Assembly (NCBI GenBank): GCA_029204045.2
Contig: CM055069.1
Location: 26,516,825 to 26,580,824 of the forward strand
Direction of reading: 5' to 3'
Source: Tillandsia leiboldiana
Lineage: Eukaryota > Streptophyta > Magnoliopsida > Poales > Bromeliaceae
Length of the DNA: 64,000 bases
Shown: in pieces, positions 9,969-21,020 of the stretch
Position numbering within the stretch: the first letter of the stretch is position 1
Layout of the letters: each line of letters begins with the position of its first letter
The notes under the pieces: generated by a model
What the model saw: the letters and a program-made list of their open reading frames with translations, nothing else
Database searches by the model: none
Told to the model about the DNA's origin: nothing
Position numbers and translations under genes: made by a program

Positions 9969-12900
9969 TGTCACGCTCGGGGGTTTAAATAAGAGGAAAA
10001 CGTGTAAGTTTTCTTTTATTTTTTTGAAACATTCCCACCCTCCGGTACGTGCCCAGACCCGCCACACATACAAATTCACCCCACGAACGGACAGAGTCTC
10101 CTTTGTATATGCACGGCGTCACAACCACAATTCACACTTTAACCACACCAGTCAAGAAGTCAAGTAGAGGGAAAAATACTCATGCACAATAATCAAGACG
10201 GCCACCTACATTTTGAAAGGATAAATCCACGGGTTTGTAAAACAGTGCCCACACGACACCTATTATTTTCAAAACTATTTTCGCAATTCTTTTCTTTTAT
10301 TTGAAATTGGCCGTACCCAAAATAACGTAAAGGAAAAATCGTTCACCACGAAATCTCCAACATCCACACCGTCCACAAATAAATACCACACATACAAAGC
10401 TAACTAACCGAAATAATCAAAAGTGAAATAACGGAGAGGTCACCAGCCCCAAACGAGGCTAACTAAAAGAGTAAGAGGTAAAAGTAAGATGTGCAAAATG
10501 CTATAAATACTGGAAATAAAGCAAACCGAAGACCAGAGCATCCACACTCTCCTGCATGGATCAGCAGTAACCCCCTGTAAATCGAAACAGTGCATGCAAA
10601 ACGAAAACATCTTGCTCTTACCTTGTTGCCTCCAACCCCTCCACGGCACTTGTGCAGCACCTTAAGTAACCGCGAGGGGTCCCCACTATGTCACCTTGTG
10701 GGGTACACGGGTCAACGTACCACCTTTCCAGAAAAGTACACCAGTGCGGTGGCCAAACCGCTGGTGTGCGTGTAAGCAACCATGAGCATAGTGACCGAAG
10801 TCAATGTGTGATAATAGGGATACTCATACAAAAAGAGGTTAGTCAAAATTCATTAGCACATCTACTTTACTCTTACGTATTGCATATGAGACCACAACCA
10901 AAATGCAAGAAAAAGGTACCCACTTGAAACGAAGATAACCGACCGTGCCCGCGCCCCTCCAAAGCAACCAACACTACCCGCGGGCCTAATAAAATATTCA
11001 AAACACCAATCAACATTTTACCCCCCCCCCCCCCCCCCCCCCCCCCAAATTGGCAAATTTAGTGGTCCCGACTACTGTACCCAAAACCCATTCTAACCCC
11101 AAAACAGAAACCAACGGAAGACTCCATGTCCAAAAATCCCTCCGGTGGAAAAAATTGTATTTCCGACGCGATTCGACTGTCGACGAGGCAATTGACTAAA
11201 AACGGGTTCCAATCGTTGCCTTGGCGAAGTCCGTGACGAAAAACAACCGTGCGGAGGCTCATCTGATGAAAAACGAAAACAACTGCGTCGTGCGAACTGC
11301 ACCGTCAAGCGGACTGCACCGTCGATGAAAACGCCAAATAAATGGTCAAACCAAAAACTGTCAAGCCAAACCGTCGAGCAAAACCGTCGATAAAAACGCC
11401 AAGTAAAAGGTCAAACAAAAACTGTCGAGACAAAACCGTCGACGGTAGCGGCTCGACCCATGCGGACTTAGCGGTGGTGCGGTGGCCCCGCGCGAGCACG
11501 GCAGCGGCGCGGCAGCCCCGCGCGGGCACCCGCAAGCAGCGTGCGGCGGCAGGCAGCGCGGCGCGGTAGCCCCGCGCGGCCCCAGCCCCGCGTGGGCGCG
11601 ACAGCGGTGCGGCAGCCCCGCGCGGGTCCGCGCAAGCAGCGCGCGGTGGCAGGTAGCGCGGTGCGGTAGCCCCGAGTGGGCGCGGCAGCCCCGCGCGGGC
11701 CCAGCCTCGCGCGGGTACGCGCAAGCAGTGCGCGTGGGCGGCAGTCCGCGCAGCGCGGTAGCCCCGCGCGGGCGCGGCAGCGGCGCGGCAGCCCCACGCG
11801 GGCCCAGCCCCGTGCGGGTACGCGCAGGCAGCGCGCGGCGGCAGGCAGCGCGGCGCGGTAACCCCGCGCGGGCGCGCGCAAGCAGCGCGCGCGGGCGGCA
11901 GCCCGCTTGGCTGCGTGCGGCGACAGCGCCTCGGCGGCGCGCGGCCCGCTGTGGCAGTGCGCGGCGGTGGCCGCGGCGGAGGCTCGGCTACGGCATCGAG
12001 CGGCGGCTCGGCTAGCGCATCGAGCGGCGGCGGCGGCGGCTCGGCTAGGGCATCGAGCGGCGACACAGCCACCGTCGACGATCCTTAGCGTCCCCGCCGA
12101 AAACTTCAAAAACTTGTCACCAAGAACAAAACCTACGAACAAAACCCAACAATCGAACCGAACAAAACCGACGAACCAAAGCCATCCAACGATCAAACCG
12201 AACAAAATCACCAAACGAAACCATCGTACGAATCAACGATCAAAACGAACAAAACCAACGAACCCTAACCCAAAACTAAATTACCGAAAACTGAGAGACG
12301 AGACCCACAACACGAAACATGAAAATACTAACGATCAAAAACCGACGAACGGAACCAACCAACGACATTCAAAAACGCAAAGAAATTAAAGTAACGATAA
12401 CCAAAGACCAAGATTCATAGAGCAAAGATGAAAAGGGTGCTAACCTAGCTCCGACGAAGAAGACAACGCGATCCCGATCTCCGCGGACGGTGATGTTTCT
12501 GGATCTGCTCCTAAGTATCGGCGATGCTTTCGGTCTCGGTCTTCGGCACGCGCAACGAGGAAAGAGAAAGAGGAACGATCTTTTCACCAAAAAATTAGGG
12601 TTATACGGTATTTGGGATATAAATATCTTTTTATTAACATTTTATTTATTTATTTATTTCTCTTTTGTACGTACGAAAATCCCAATATCCGATATTTTAA
12701 AGATATTTTTAGCCGATTCCTTGGTAAGCGTGCCGATCCTCCGAACCGTCCCGTAACCGTTAGCACGGATCCTGATGCACCAACAACACATAGCGGGTTC
12801 CTAGGATGTCAGAACTTGCCTTTTGGACCCGCTAACACTGAAACCCATATTCCGGGAGATCCGTAAGTCGGATTTCAGATCCGATCGCTTTGTCATTCTC

Positions 12901-12975
12901 CGTTTCCCGATCTCTATCACAAAAACGAATACTCGCAATCGCAGAAGATCTACCCTAAAAAGTCGAGACACTACA
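9969..12975 (-). mobile_element. Solo LTR of a large-LTR Gypsy-like element
   Basis: The 3007-bp segment is flanked by the 5-bp duplication ctgca (9964-9968 and 12976-12980). Read on the minus strand it starts TGTAGTGTCTCGAC and ends in a CGTGACA-type terminus. It shares with the LTR starting at 13499 a block around 12860-12890 (ccgacttacggatctcccgg on the minus strand) and two structured blocks near its end (10061-10117, 10700-10772). A GC-rich minisatellite fills about 11460-12070 and a poly-C run 11022-11046. There is no internal sequence, so it is a solo LTR left by LTR-LTR recombination. Long open frames in its GC-rich part are compositional. Confidence 0.88.
11460..12070. repeat. GC-rich minisatellite in the solo LTR
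   Basis: The words gcgcgggc, agccccgcgcggg, gcaagcagcgcgcg and ggcagcgcggcgcggtag recur many times with variable spacing. Composition is extremely high in CpG. The low stop frequency explains the 248-255 aa open frames on the minus strand; no protein is implied. Confidence 0.85.
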
Positions 12976-13498
12976 CTGCAACTTTTTCTCCAAATTTTTT
13001 TTAAAAAATTTCAGAAAATTCAGAAATAGTATGTAACCATTCTTGCATATCAACTTTATACAAAAAGTATCATTTCACATAAAGAATTAGATTATCAGAA
13101 ATCTATCAAAATATCCCAAAATGTGAAACAAAAATTTATAAAAAATTGTAACGTCTAAAGTTGAGCAAGTTCGCAACATCAATCACGATCTAATGAGTAA
13201 AGAATTTATCAAATCATCAACTGAGCAAAGAAAATGAAGCACCAAGATTGAAAAATGTTTGAAATATCTAATAAGTTAGATAATTATGTTAATAAGTTTT
13301 AGGGAGCGACTCTTTGAACATCTTTTGAAATCCCACCTTATACCAACCTTGGAATTGTTGAATGAATCAAATATTCCATTGAGCATTGATTAACAAAGAT
13401 AATCATTAAAACCATGCTTTTCAAAAATATGTGGTAGCTGCACACACTACTCGGACGACCAAGGTGGTAGCTCTTTCCTCAATGTGGTGGTAGTTTTC
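12976..13498 (-). other. Spacer between pol and accessory ORF of the outer Copia (part 1)
   Basis: Non-coding. From about 13290 to 13498 it matches 45750-45960 of the pol-less Copia, including 'ccaccttataccaacc', 'cggacgacc' and 'gtggtggtagttttc'. It is broken at 13498 by the insertion of 13499-39803 and resumes at 39804 after the repeated ttttc. Confidence 0.75.
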
Positions 13499-14267
13499 TG
13501 TAATGACACGACTTTTCTAGTGATATTTTACCCTCCTGCTAATAGAGTGTGAGTTAGAGGAAATTAAAATATCGGGCTCTTTAGAGTTGACTAACATGCG
13601 GTGCGGATATTTCTCGGTGATAGAGCTCGAAAAACGATGAACGACGGTGCAATCGGATCCAAAATCCGACTTACGGATCTCCCGGAATGGGGTTTCTAAG
13701 ATCGCGGTGACTTAAGGTGTGCATCGAAATCCGTGTAAAATATCCTACTCGCTTTCTGAGGAAGTTTGGATATTCCGTGTGATTAATTAATTAAGGAATT
13801 AATTAATCGGTGACGATAGATTAAGTTGGAAATTTATTCCCTATGATTATCTAATTAGGAAATTAAATAATCGGTGACTAGGATTTAAAAGGTGGGATTT
13901 TATCTCGTGGGTTTAGATATTTATTGTTAGAAGATAAATATCCGAATATTCGTGGGTTTTTCCTTTTTACGTACGTATAATAAAAGGAAAATAAAAGAAT
14001 AAAATAAAAGAGGAAATTAAATTAATAAGAGGATAATTAAATCCCGTTACCGGAAGGAAAACCCTAATTTAAAAATACCGCCTTCTCAAACCCTCCTCTT
14101 TCGTGCATACCGAAAACCAAACGAAACCCTAGTTTGAAAAGAGAGGGAGAAAGCGGAGAACCCGATCGCCCCGATTGACGTCCGGAGACCGGAGAACAAG
14201 ACGCCGTCATCTACGGGGAGCGGATCCGGATCTCCAACGCCGCGAGAACCAAGATCGGTTCTTTAGT
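13499..14267 (+). repeat. 5' LTR remnant, family A
   Basis: Only about the first 769 bp of the LTR are left. They follow the 3' LTR copy closely to 'ggttctttagt' and then change abruptly to the start of LTR B at 14268. Confidence 0.85.
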
Positions 14268-14486
14268 TGTAATACTCGGGAAAATTGTGTTAGTGTAAAG
14301 AGTGTTTTTCAGGTGCGAATGTGTGCGAGGAAACAAAATTAACCTTAGTTGGGTGTACCGGTGTACGGTTGGCACAGTTGCCGAAGCACAATTTCCGCCT
14401 TTCCGATCCGAGTCTGATCTCGGAAACCTGAGGTCGCCAGTGCGACCGTCTCATCGAATCGAGTGGAAATGGTATAGACCGTTTGC

Positions 14487-14505
14487 CGATCCGACGGTCG
14501 GATCG
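14487..14505. promoter_or_regulatory. Perfect 19-bp dyad in U3 of LTR B
   Basis: CGATCCGACGGTCGGATCG is a perfect 9+1+9 inverted repeat, about 220 bp into the LTR. The related LTRs carry the same dyad core at 55356-55372 and 60611-60627 with a different central base. Confidence 0.6.
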
Positions 14506-16968
14506 TCCGGAAATTAGCAAGAAAACTGGTGGGGCCCACGACTTAAGTGAATAGTAAAATGAATAGTAACCCCTGTTTTCGGTCCCCTCTCGATCGGTCG
14601 TTGGCCATTTCACTGTCCAAAATCCAAACCTAGCAGTATGAGTAGACGATTCTAGCTAATTTTGACGTTCTGAGCGCAATGGCGCTGACGGAATTTTTGT
14701 TTGATGATCCTAGTGTCTCGAAAAGCGCGGTAAACTGTATTTGGATACAGTATTTATGGACCAAGAATTTATCCGGGCTTTTTCTCGAAAAACAAAAATC
14801 GCTACCTGATAGGTTTCGTCGAGCCGGACGTCGTGGTGGTGTCCGCTTTTCAGTTTGACAACCCGGTTGTCTCGAAAAGCGTGAAATATGGGAAAAATCA
14901 TAGTTCTTTTTGCATAACACTATATTATGCCTCGAATTGCGTGCCACGGCTTGGAGAGGGACTTAAGTGCGAGATATTTATATTGTGAGGGACTGGGTTG
15001 GAAATGAAATGGCTTAGAGGGATTAAATTGCAAGTTCGCACCATGCATATAAATACATGTATACCCGAGCTAGGCTTTTCCACCAACCCTAAACCCTGAG
15101 CCAGCCCTAGCCGCAACCCTCAACAACCCCACTTCTCTGCCGCACTCCTCGGAGGGTTGCGCACCGGCCGCCGCCTTCCCGTCGCTGGAGAAGAGAGATC
15201 AAGAACCACCTTGAGCTCGGGTGGTTGGAGAGGAGGGTGCTCGGGAGGGTCCTAGGCGATCAAGACCTGGTCTGAGGACTCCTCTGTGAAGCCGCATCCA
15301 AGCCTAAGTGGAGCCGGCCCCAGCCGCCGCCCTGCGCCGCCGCCGGACTACCTCTCCTTCTTCCAATCTTTCCGGCGAGGTAAACATTTCAGAATTTTCC
15401 TCTCTAATCTGGCACTTGGACCCTATCGGTGGGTTACTGACACCGAGGTGACTCTCCCGGTGCAGCCCGAGCCGCGTCCGCCGTCCCGATCGCCGGCGGG
15501 AGCCATCAACGCCGGAATTATCATTTTCGGGCCGATCGCGTGCGCCGCCGTCATCCGACCGTCAAACTTAGGATCAGAGCCGTTGAGATCAATCCTCTCG
15601 TCGACTGCAGCACCTCTACAAGATTTAAGAGTGATCAGTTGAAGATCCGCGCCGCACGTGGATGCCCTAGAACCGGACTATTTGAACTCTCGCCGGAAAA
15701 CACCCAACCGGCGTCGCCGCGCAACCACGCCGCCGGCCACCACCGCAGGAAGCACCGTAGCACTAAGAGGAGTGAATTGGTCCAAGTTGCAAGGTCACTT
15801 TCTCTCCGGTAAGAAATCCGCCATTAGAGCTCTCTCTCTCTCTCTCCACCGAGCTTCGCCGCCGGCGATCGCCGGGGCTCCGCGCGGTGGGAAAACGACC
15901 CAGGTAAGTCTATTTGTTCATGCAGAAGGAGTTTATGGGGTTGCATGTGGATTCTTACGTGGGGGTTATTTCCTTTGTAGTTGCACTTAAGGGCAACCCG
16001 AGCCCTCACCGCCGGCCGCCTCCGACGCCTTCGGACTCCGGCAGGTAACGCAGGTAAGCTCCAAATACTTTAGTAGGTCTCCATCAAGTTGGGTGCACCC
16101 CTAAGTCATTGTAAACCGAGCTTCTCAACCATGCACTCAAGGTGTTCGAGTTGGGTTTTTCCGACCAATAGCCGTCTCGAGCCGCCGGCGACGGGTCGGG
16201 CTGTGACCAAATGGGTTCTGGAGTTGCCCTCGAACTGATGCTTGGTTGTTCTGCAGGTTTGAACATGGTCTGCTCTAGGATACACACAACCGAGTTTTGT
16301 GTTTTGTGATGTGTTGCTCCGGCCAATCTTCCGGCCACCCTCCGGCCAACCTCAGGTGAGCACAATAATCCTCTATCATCACTGAACATCATGCTCTGGT
16401 TTAAGCTCAGTCTAATTCAAGTCGTTGATAAGTGAAGCTAAGTTGTAATTGGGATCCTAAATGATTATGGGCCGACTTTGCATACGGGCCTCTTGTCGGC
16501 CCAAGCCCGTGAGCACGGGTTCCGTCTCGTCAAACCAGACGCGCTGAAACTTAGGACGCTGATTTTCGTTGCCCGGATTTAGAGAACGGATCGAAACAGT
16601 AGTCAAAGATATGATGTTTAGGGTCAGCAGGTGAGGTTTGACGGATTTCAGATATTTTTAGACCGTTGGCGGGTCATGATTGGAGGTTCAATGGAATTTT
16701 CGGGAATTTCGGGTTAAGCCTAGTTTCGGCTAAGTTCCCCGTATTGCGGCATGTTAGTGTATAGTGTTGTCGGGATGGATATGAGTGAGTCTAGCCCTGA
16801 CTATAGTTTCTATATATTCAGGGTCCAGCTGTTCAGCACCAGCCGCCCAGTAGTCTAGTGAGAGCTCGGGATCGGCCTACATTCAGGTGGGTTTTTATTT
16901 GGAGACTTAGCATGGCATTTCCGACATTTGTAATTAACACTAATTGTGCATTTAACTGAGGTATTGTG

Positions 16969-17148
16969 GATAGTCTCTATGGTTCTTGTTATCTGACTAT
17001 ATGTAGATGATAGTCTCTTTGGTTCTTGTTATCTGACTATATGTAGATCATAGTCTCTTTGGTTCTTGTTATCTGACTATATGTAGATGATAGCCTCTAT
17101 AGTTCTTGTTATCTGATTACATGTTGACATTAGTCGCTATGGTTCTCG
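16969..17148. repeat. 40-bp tandem repeat, about 4.5 units
   Basis: Units with 'gatagtctctatggttcttg' start at 16969, 17009, 17049, 17089 and a diverged one at 17129. They lie in the downstream half of LTR B. Confidence 0.9.
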
Positions 17149-17189
17149 TTCTTGATTTTGTACGGTCCTCTTGTTACTATGCTCGAGGC

Positions 17190-17275
17190 AGCAACACGCG
17201 CACCCGCGGTTTGGCCACCGCAAAGGGTGTGCTTTTTCGGAAAAGTGGTCCATGACCCGTGTATACCCACAGGAC
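17190..17275 (+). other. Structured block 1 of the large LTRs (family B copy)
   Basis: It holds a hairpin with ctttttcggaaaag and a GC hairpin gcggtttggccaccgc, ending in acccgtgtatacccac. Counterparts in the same LTR orientation are at 10700-10772 (solo LTR), 38785-38862 (LTR A), 51846-51920 and 57101-57175. All lie about 0.8-1.1 kb before the LTR 3' end. Confidence 0.55.
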
Positions 17276-17320
17276 GGAGTGGGGCCTCTTTAGTTGTGGG
17301 GCTTGGATGCGCCAATGTGT

Positions 17321-17474
17321 GAGCGGTGCGACCCGTCGGTTTAGTTGTCCGACGTGGGAGCGGTGCGACCCATTCGGTTTAGTTGTCCGACTTGGGAGCA
17401 GTGCGACCCATTCGGTTTAGTTGTCCGACTTGGGCGCGGTGCGATCCGTCGGTTTAGTTGTCCGACGGGATCGG
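17321..17474. repeat. 37-38-bp tandem repeat, 4 units
   Basis: Units starting gagcggtgcgaccc recur at 17321, 17358, 17396 and 17434, each ending 'ttagttgtccgac'. Confidence 0.9.
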
Positions 17475-18172
17475 GCATTGCAGGTTTACAGGTGTTCGTT
17501 TTTACTTTTCCCTTTGCGAGGGTGATTGCTCCGGATAGGCTACGGTTCGACGTATTTCTTTACCCTGCTTTGTTATTATCATTATTGTTTAGTCGCTGAC
17601 TTCCCACTTTGCGACAGGGTCCTACAGGGGGGAGAGTTAGGCGACGGTGAGGCCGCGGCAAGAGGTTCTGGGTCCCTGGAGACCTAAACAGTACATTATC
17701 TCCTTCTTTCGCATTCCATTTACTTTTTGTAGACTGTGGTGTGGTTCTCGATACCCTCGTGGGGTCGGTGTGGATGTCGGTATGGTGAATAATAAATTGT
17801 TTATTTTCTTTACATCTCTGTTGGCCGCTTTGGAAAATAAAAGAGCAAACAAAAGAAAAGATTGTGAAAACTACTTTCAAAAACTCGAGTGTCGTGTGGG
17901 CACCGTTTTCAAAACCTTGTGGGTTTATGGTTTGCGAAAATGGCTTTCAAAACCTAAATGTCGTGTGGGCACCGTTTTCCAAAACCCCTGAGTTGCTTTC
18001 GAAAAGGGTTTTCAAAATATGGGTGCCGGGTGGGCGCCGTTTCAACAATTGTGGGTTTATCCTTTCAAACTGATCGGCCGTGAGATTTATTCAGTGAATC
18101 GTGAATGGTTGTATGTCCTGAATTGTTGTGATTGAATGTTTGCCCGTTTTTGGTCATTGTACAAGCCGCGAC

Positions 18173-18230
18173 GCCGTGCATATACGGGGGAGACTCTGTC
18201 CGTTCGTAGAGTGATCCTTTATATACGGCG
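18173..18230 (+). other. Structured block 2 near the 3' end of LTR B
   Basis: Arms gccgtgcatata and tatatacggc can pair around 'gactctgtccg'. Counterparts are at 39641-39698, 10061-10117 (minus), 51026-51088 (minus) and 56281-56343 (minus). The block lies about 100-150 bp before the LTR end. Confidence 0.6.
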
Positions 18231-18324
18231 GATCTGGGCACGCGCTGGGGAAGAAGGTTTTCAAAAAAAAATACATACCTTTTTGTAACTCGTTTCCGCT
18301 AAAATAAACCCCCGGGGCGTGACA

Positions 18325-19079
18325 GATTAAGATGGTATCAGAGACTTTCTTCAATCACAAGAGTTTGTGCCCGACATCCACAAAGATACCTCACTTAGCT
18401 ACAAATGAATGAAATGAATGGCATAGAAGTGTAGAACGCGAGTGACCGGGGGGAAAGTATAGGTCCCTTTTCTCGATAGTTGTTTGAGTGCTATGCTAGC
18501 AGGAGGCTAGAGCTGACTTGTGTTGTGTGTGTGTACAGATTAAGTTTTGTTTCCCGGTTTAGCTGGGTTGGCGTGCTTGTGTAGTCGTATTGTTTTGGCT
18601 TGATTAGTCGTGTTGGTTTGGAAGCTGGGGTCGAGGCCGGCTGCCACCGGGGTCTTGTTGGTTGCTAGGAAACAATGGATTAAGCAACCAACACGGGACA
18701 CGGTGGGCCTGCTGACGGGGTTCCTGCACTTGGTGCGGCTGCTATCACAGCAGATCGTTGTGCCGGCTTTTGTTTTTCCGAACCCCTTCCTCTGCCGACG
18801 TTCTGGTCATCGTTAGTAACGGCGACTGGTGGTAGAGTAATCCGCCGGTGTTTGTTAGTGAGTCGGCCGCTTCGTCGGTCGTGAGCAACTGGGGAGCCTC
18901 TTGTCTAAATTTGTACCTTCTAGGTCTACGGCGTCGTAATCCGCTTCCCTGCCGGCGGAAAACCTCCGCTTATCGGCAAGAAGCATCGGTCTGCTGCTGG
19001 ACCACATCAACAAGAGCGGTCACCTGACATCGCAGCTCGTGTGCCTTGTTTGACCCCGAGCCCTCCCGTGACTCGAGTC
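18325..19079 (+). other. PBS and leader of the family-B element
   Basis: After the LTR end and an 8-nt spacer, tggtatcagagac at 18333-18345 is a canonical tRNA-iMet primer-binding site. The rest is non-coding leader with no gag frame. Somewhere before about 19080 it joins the oppositely oriented leader of family C, so the internal region of B is lost. Confidence 0.7.
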
Positions 19080-19245
19080 AAAACAGGTGCGTCTCCCTAT
19101 GTGGTGTCATCGCCAATATGCACACCACAACGAAACAACTAGCCCAAACTTAGCCATTTGAGCAACGCGCAGCCCGTATACCAAAAAAAAGCTCGTCGAC
19201 TCAACCATGCGAAAGTATAGGAGGGTACTCCTTTTCATCTCCAAC

Positions 19246-19271
19246 ATTACGTTGTCGGCCGCCAACGTAAT
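19246..19271 (-). other. Leader stem-loop with 6-nt palindromic loop (family C)
   Basis: The 9-bp stem attacgttg/caacgtaat encloses, on the RNA strand, the loop G-CGGCCG-A. It lies about 180 nt downstream of the LTR. Counterparts: 34177-34202 and 55755-55780. Confidence 0.65.
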
Positions 19272-19504
19272 ATCCGAAGAATGAAAGCTCGTCGCCCTCG
19301 ATCAGTCCCAACATCCTTCTTGGGAACAGCAATAACCAATCAAATACTTTCGCCCAACAATCCACACGCTCTCTCGTGCTAATCCCTAGGGTCTCCCTAA
19401 GGTTGCTAACCACCTAAGACTATTCCTAGGCTCTGATACCACTCTAATCTGTCACGCCCCGAGTCCGCCAATTTGTACGGTTCGGGCACGCCAACAGACC
19501 CGCC

Positions 19505-19533
19505 TATCGGGTATGACCTTTCACTACCCGAAA
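19505..19533 (-). other. Hairpin near the end of LTR C
   Basis: A 6-bp stem (cgggta/tacccg) within 'cctatcgggtatgacc...actacccg', about 60-80 bp before the LTR terminus. It may be the counterpart of the hairpins at 26821-26849 and 63015-63045. Confidence 0.4.
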
Positions 19534-20509
19534 GGAACGGTAACATCCATAATCATACAACAAGTATATGCGGAAGCTCAATATCAGAGTACTGAAAATC
19601 ACTATAAATTTGAACTTTCATTTTATAAACAAACAATTTAAACGATAATGAAAGCATACAAGAGTGAACCATAACTTAAATTTATTACACTTTACATTTC
19701 TGAACTTACAAATAAAATTATTACAACTCTTTTACATAAATTCCTCACCATACAAAGTTCACTCAAGAAATATATAAAAGGGATACCTCTGCTAGACCCT
19801 CTAGGTCTCTATGCTGCTGGGCCCTTGCCCCTGACGTATGCCTCGCCGTCTGCATCTGAACCGTCTCGTCCGCTGTATCCCGACCCGAACCTGTGGGGGG
19901 GGTGGGTCACCCAAGGGGTGTGAGAATTCCTGACAGAGTTCCCAGTGGGTTCAACCACCGAGAAAAAGTGTCCTAAACCACTTGGTCCAATGGAAGCAAT
20001 AATAATAGTGCTAGGAAACTAAAATCCTCGATATCAAATGCAGCTATGCAAAACAATATATCACTGTCTGTATATAATCATCGACCCAGCACTACTCTGT
20101 CTAGCCACACTAGGCTGCTAAGCACCAACTCGGCCACTATGCCGCTATATACAGGGTTCAACTAACCCGGCCACCTTGGCCACTCTATCTTTCTCTTTTT
20201 TCTTTACATTCTGGTGCTTTAGTTCAAGTTAACCCTCGGAAATTCTTATCCAACGGGCCCCAGCCCGGTAGTCCTGCTACCATAAGATAAGATTTCTAAG
20301 GTTGCCGATAACACCCGCAAGTGTTACCCCGTCCTACGGAAGAAACGTCCCGAACGGGTCTCTACCCGGGAGAGGGGCACTGCCAACTGCTCCAACTTGG
20401 GCCGCGTTTCACTCCGTAGGTCCGCCCGTTTTATCTTTATCTTTTCTTTTGCCTTTAGCTCTTTGCTTTGCCTTTACTTGGGAAGCTGAGTCTTGCTCAC
20501 ACACTTCCC

Positions 20510-20855
20510 CCGGGAGTGACATATGCTCAACCCTCCCGTTGGCAACTTAGCTTTAATTCTTTAATTCACTTGGGAGTGACATATGCTCAACCCTCCCAAG
20601 GGCCATTTAGGCTTTTCTTTTACAGGGTCCGAGGGTTCCAAAAGACGAATGCCTACAACCCCAATCAAACAAGAACAGGTTGTAGCATCGCCTCCCGTAG
20701 TGCTCGACCCAATACATTTTATCTTATCCTTTTTACCTTTCATTAATCATTCTCTTTCTTTAACCATTCTCTTTACACTTTATGTTCAGATGAGTTTAAG
20801 GCACCTTGGCACTCATCCACCCGGGAGTGACATATGCTCAACCCTCCCATTAGCA
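20510..20855. repeat. Dispersed 36-bp repeat (3 units) in LTR C
   Basis: 'gggagtgacatatgctcaac' followed by cctccc occurs near 20512, 20572 and 20822, each flanked by related sequence. Confidence 0.8.
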
Positions 20856-20898
20856 TTCATGCCTCAATGCTTCTCTTTTACTTTTCTCTTTTATTTCA

Positions 20899-21020
20899 AG
20901 CAATTTGCTTGTCTTGATCATTAATCACTTTTAGCTCGCTCTCGAGCAATTTGCTTGTCTTGATCATTAATCACTTTTAGCTCGCTCTCGAGCAATTTGC
21001 TTATCTTGCTTATTAGCCAC
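20899..21020. repeat. 46-bp tandem repeat, about 2.6 units, in LTR C
   Basis: Units 20899-20944 and 20945-20990 are identical ('agcaatttgcttgtcttgat' ... 'gctcgctctcg'); a diverged partial unit follows to about 21020. Confidence 0.9.

Larger units (their letters stand above)
14268..18324 (+). repeat. Large LTR, family B (about 4.06 kb)
   Basis: It starts TGTAATACTCGG inside LTR A and ends GGGGCGTGACA, followed by a PBS at 18333. The U3 matches the LTR of the element at 50928-60825 in several blocks: the dyad at 14487-14505, 'gacgttctgagcgcaatgg' near 14665, and 'cgagccggacgtcgtgg' near 14819. A TATA-like catataaatac is near 15046. A 40-bp tandem repeat (16969-17148) and a 37-38-bp tandem repeat (17321-17474) lie in the second half. 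The expected continuation of LTR A after a full insertion is absent, so a deletion removed the right side of this insertion. Confidence 0.75.

Noticed and set aside
11305..12214. 248-255-aa Ala/Arg/Pro-rich frames on the minus strand
   Set aside because: They lie in the GC-rich minisatellite of a solo LTR, where stops are rare by composition. Overlapping long frames in several phases point to composition, not coding.
15286..16000. Gene-like region with Pro-rich 110-118-aa frames
   Set aside because: It lies inside LTR B downstream of its TATA-like box and overlaps other frames in different phases. Most likely transcribed LTR leader, not a protein gene.
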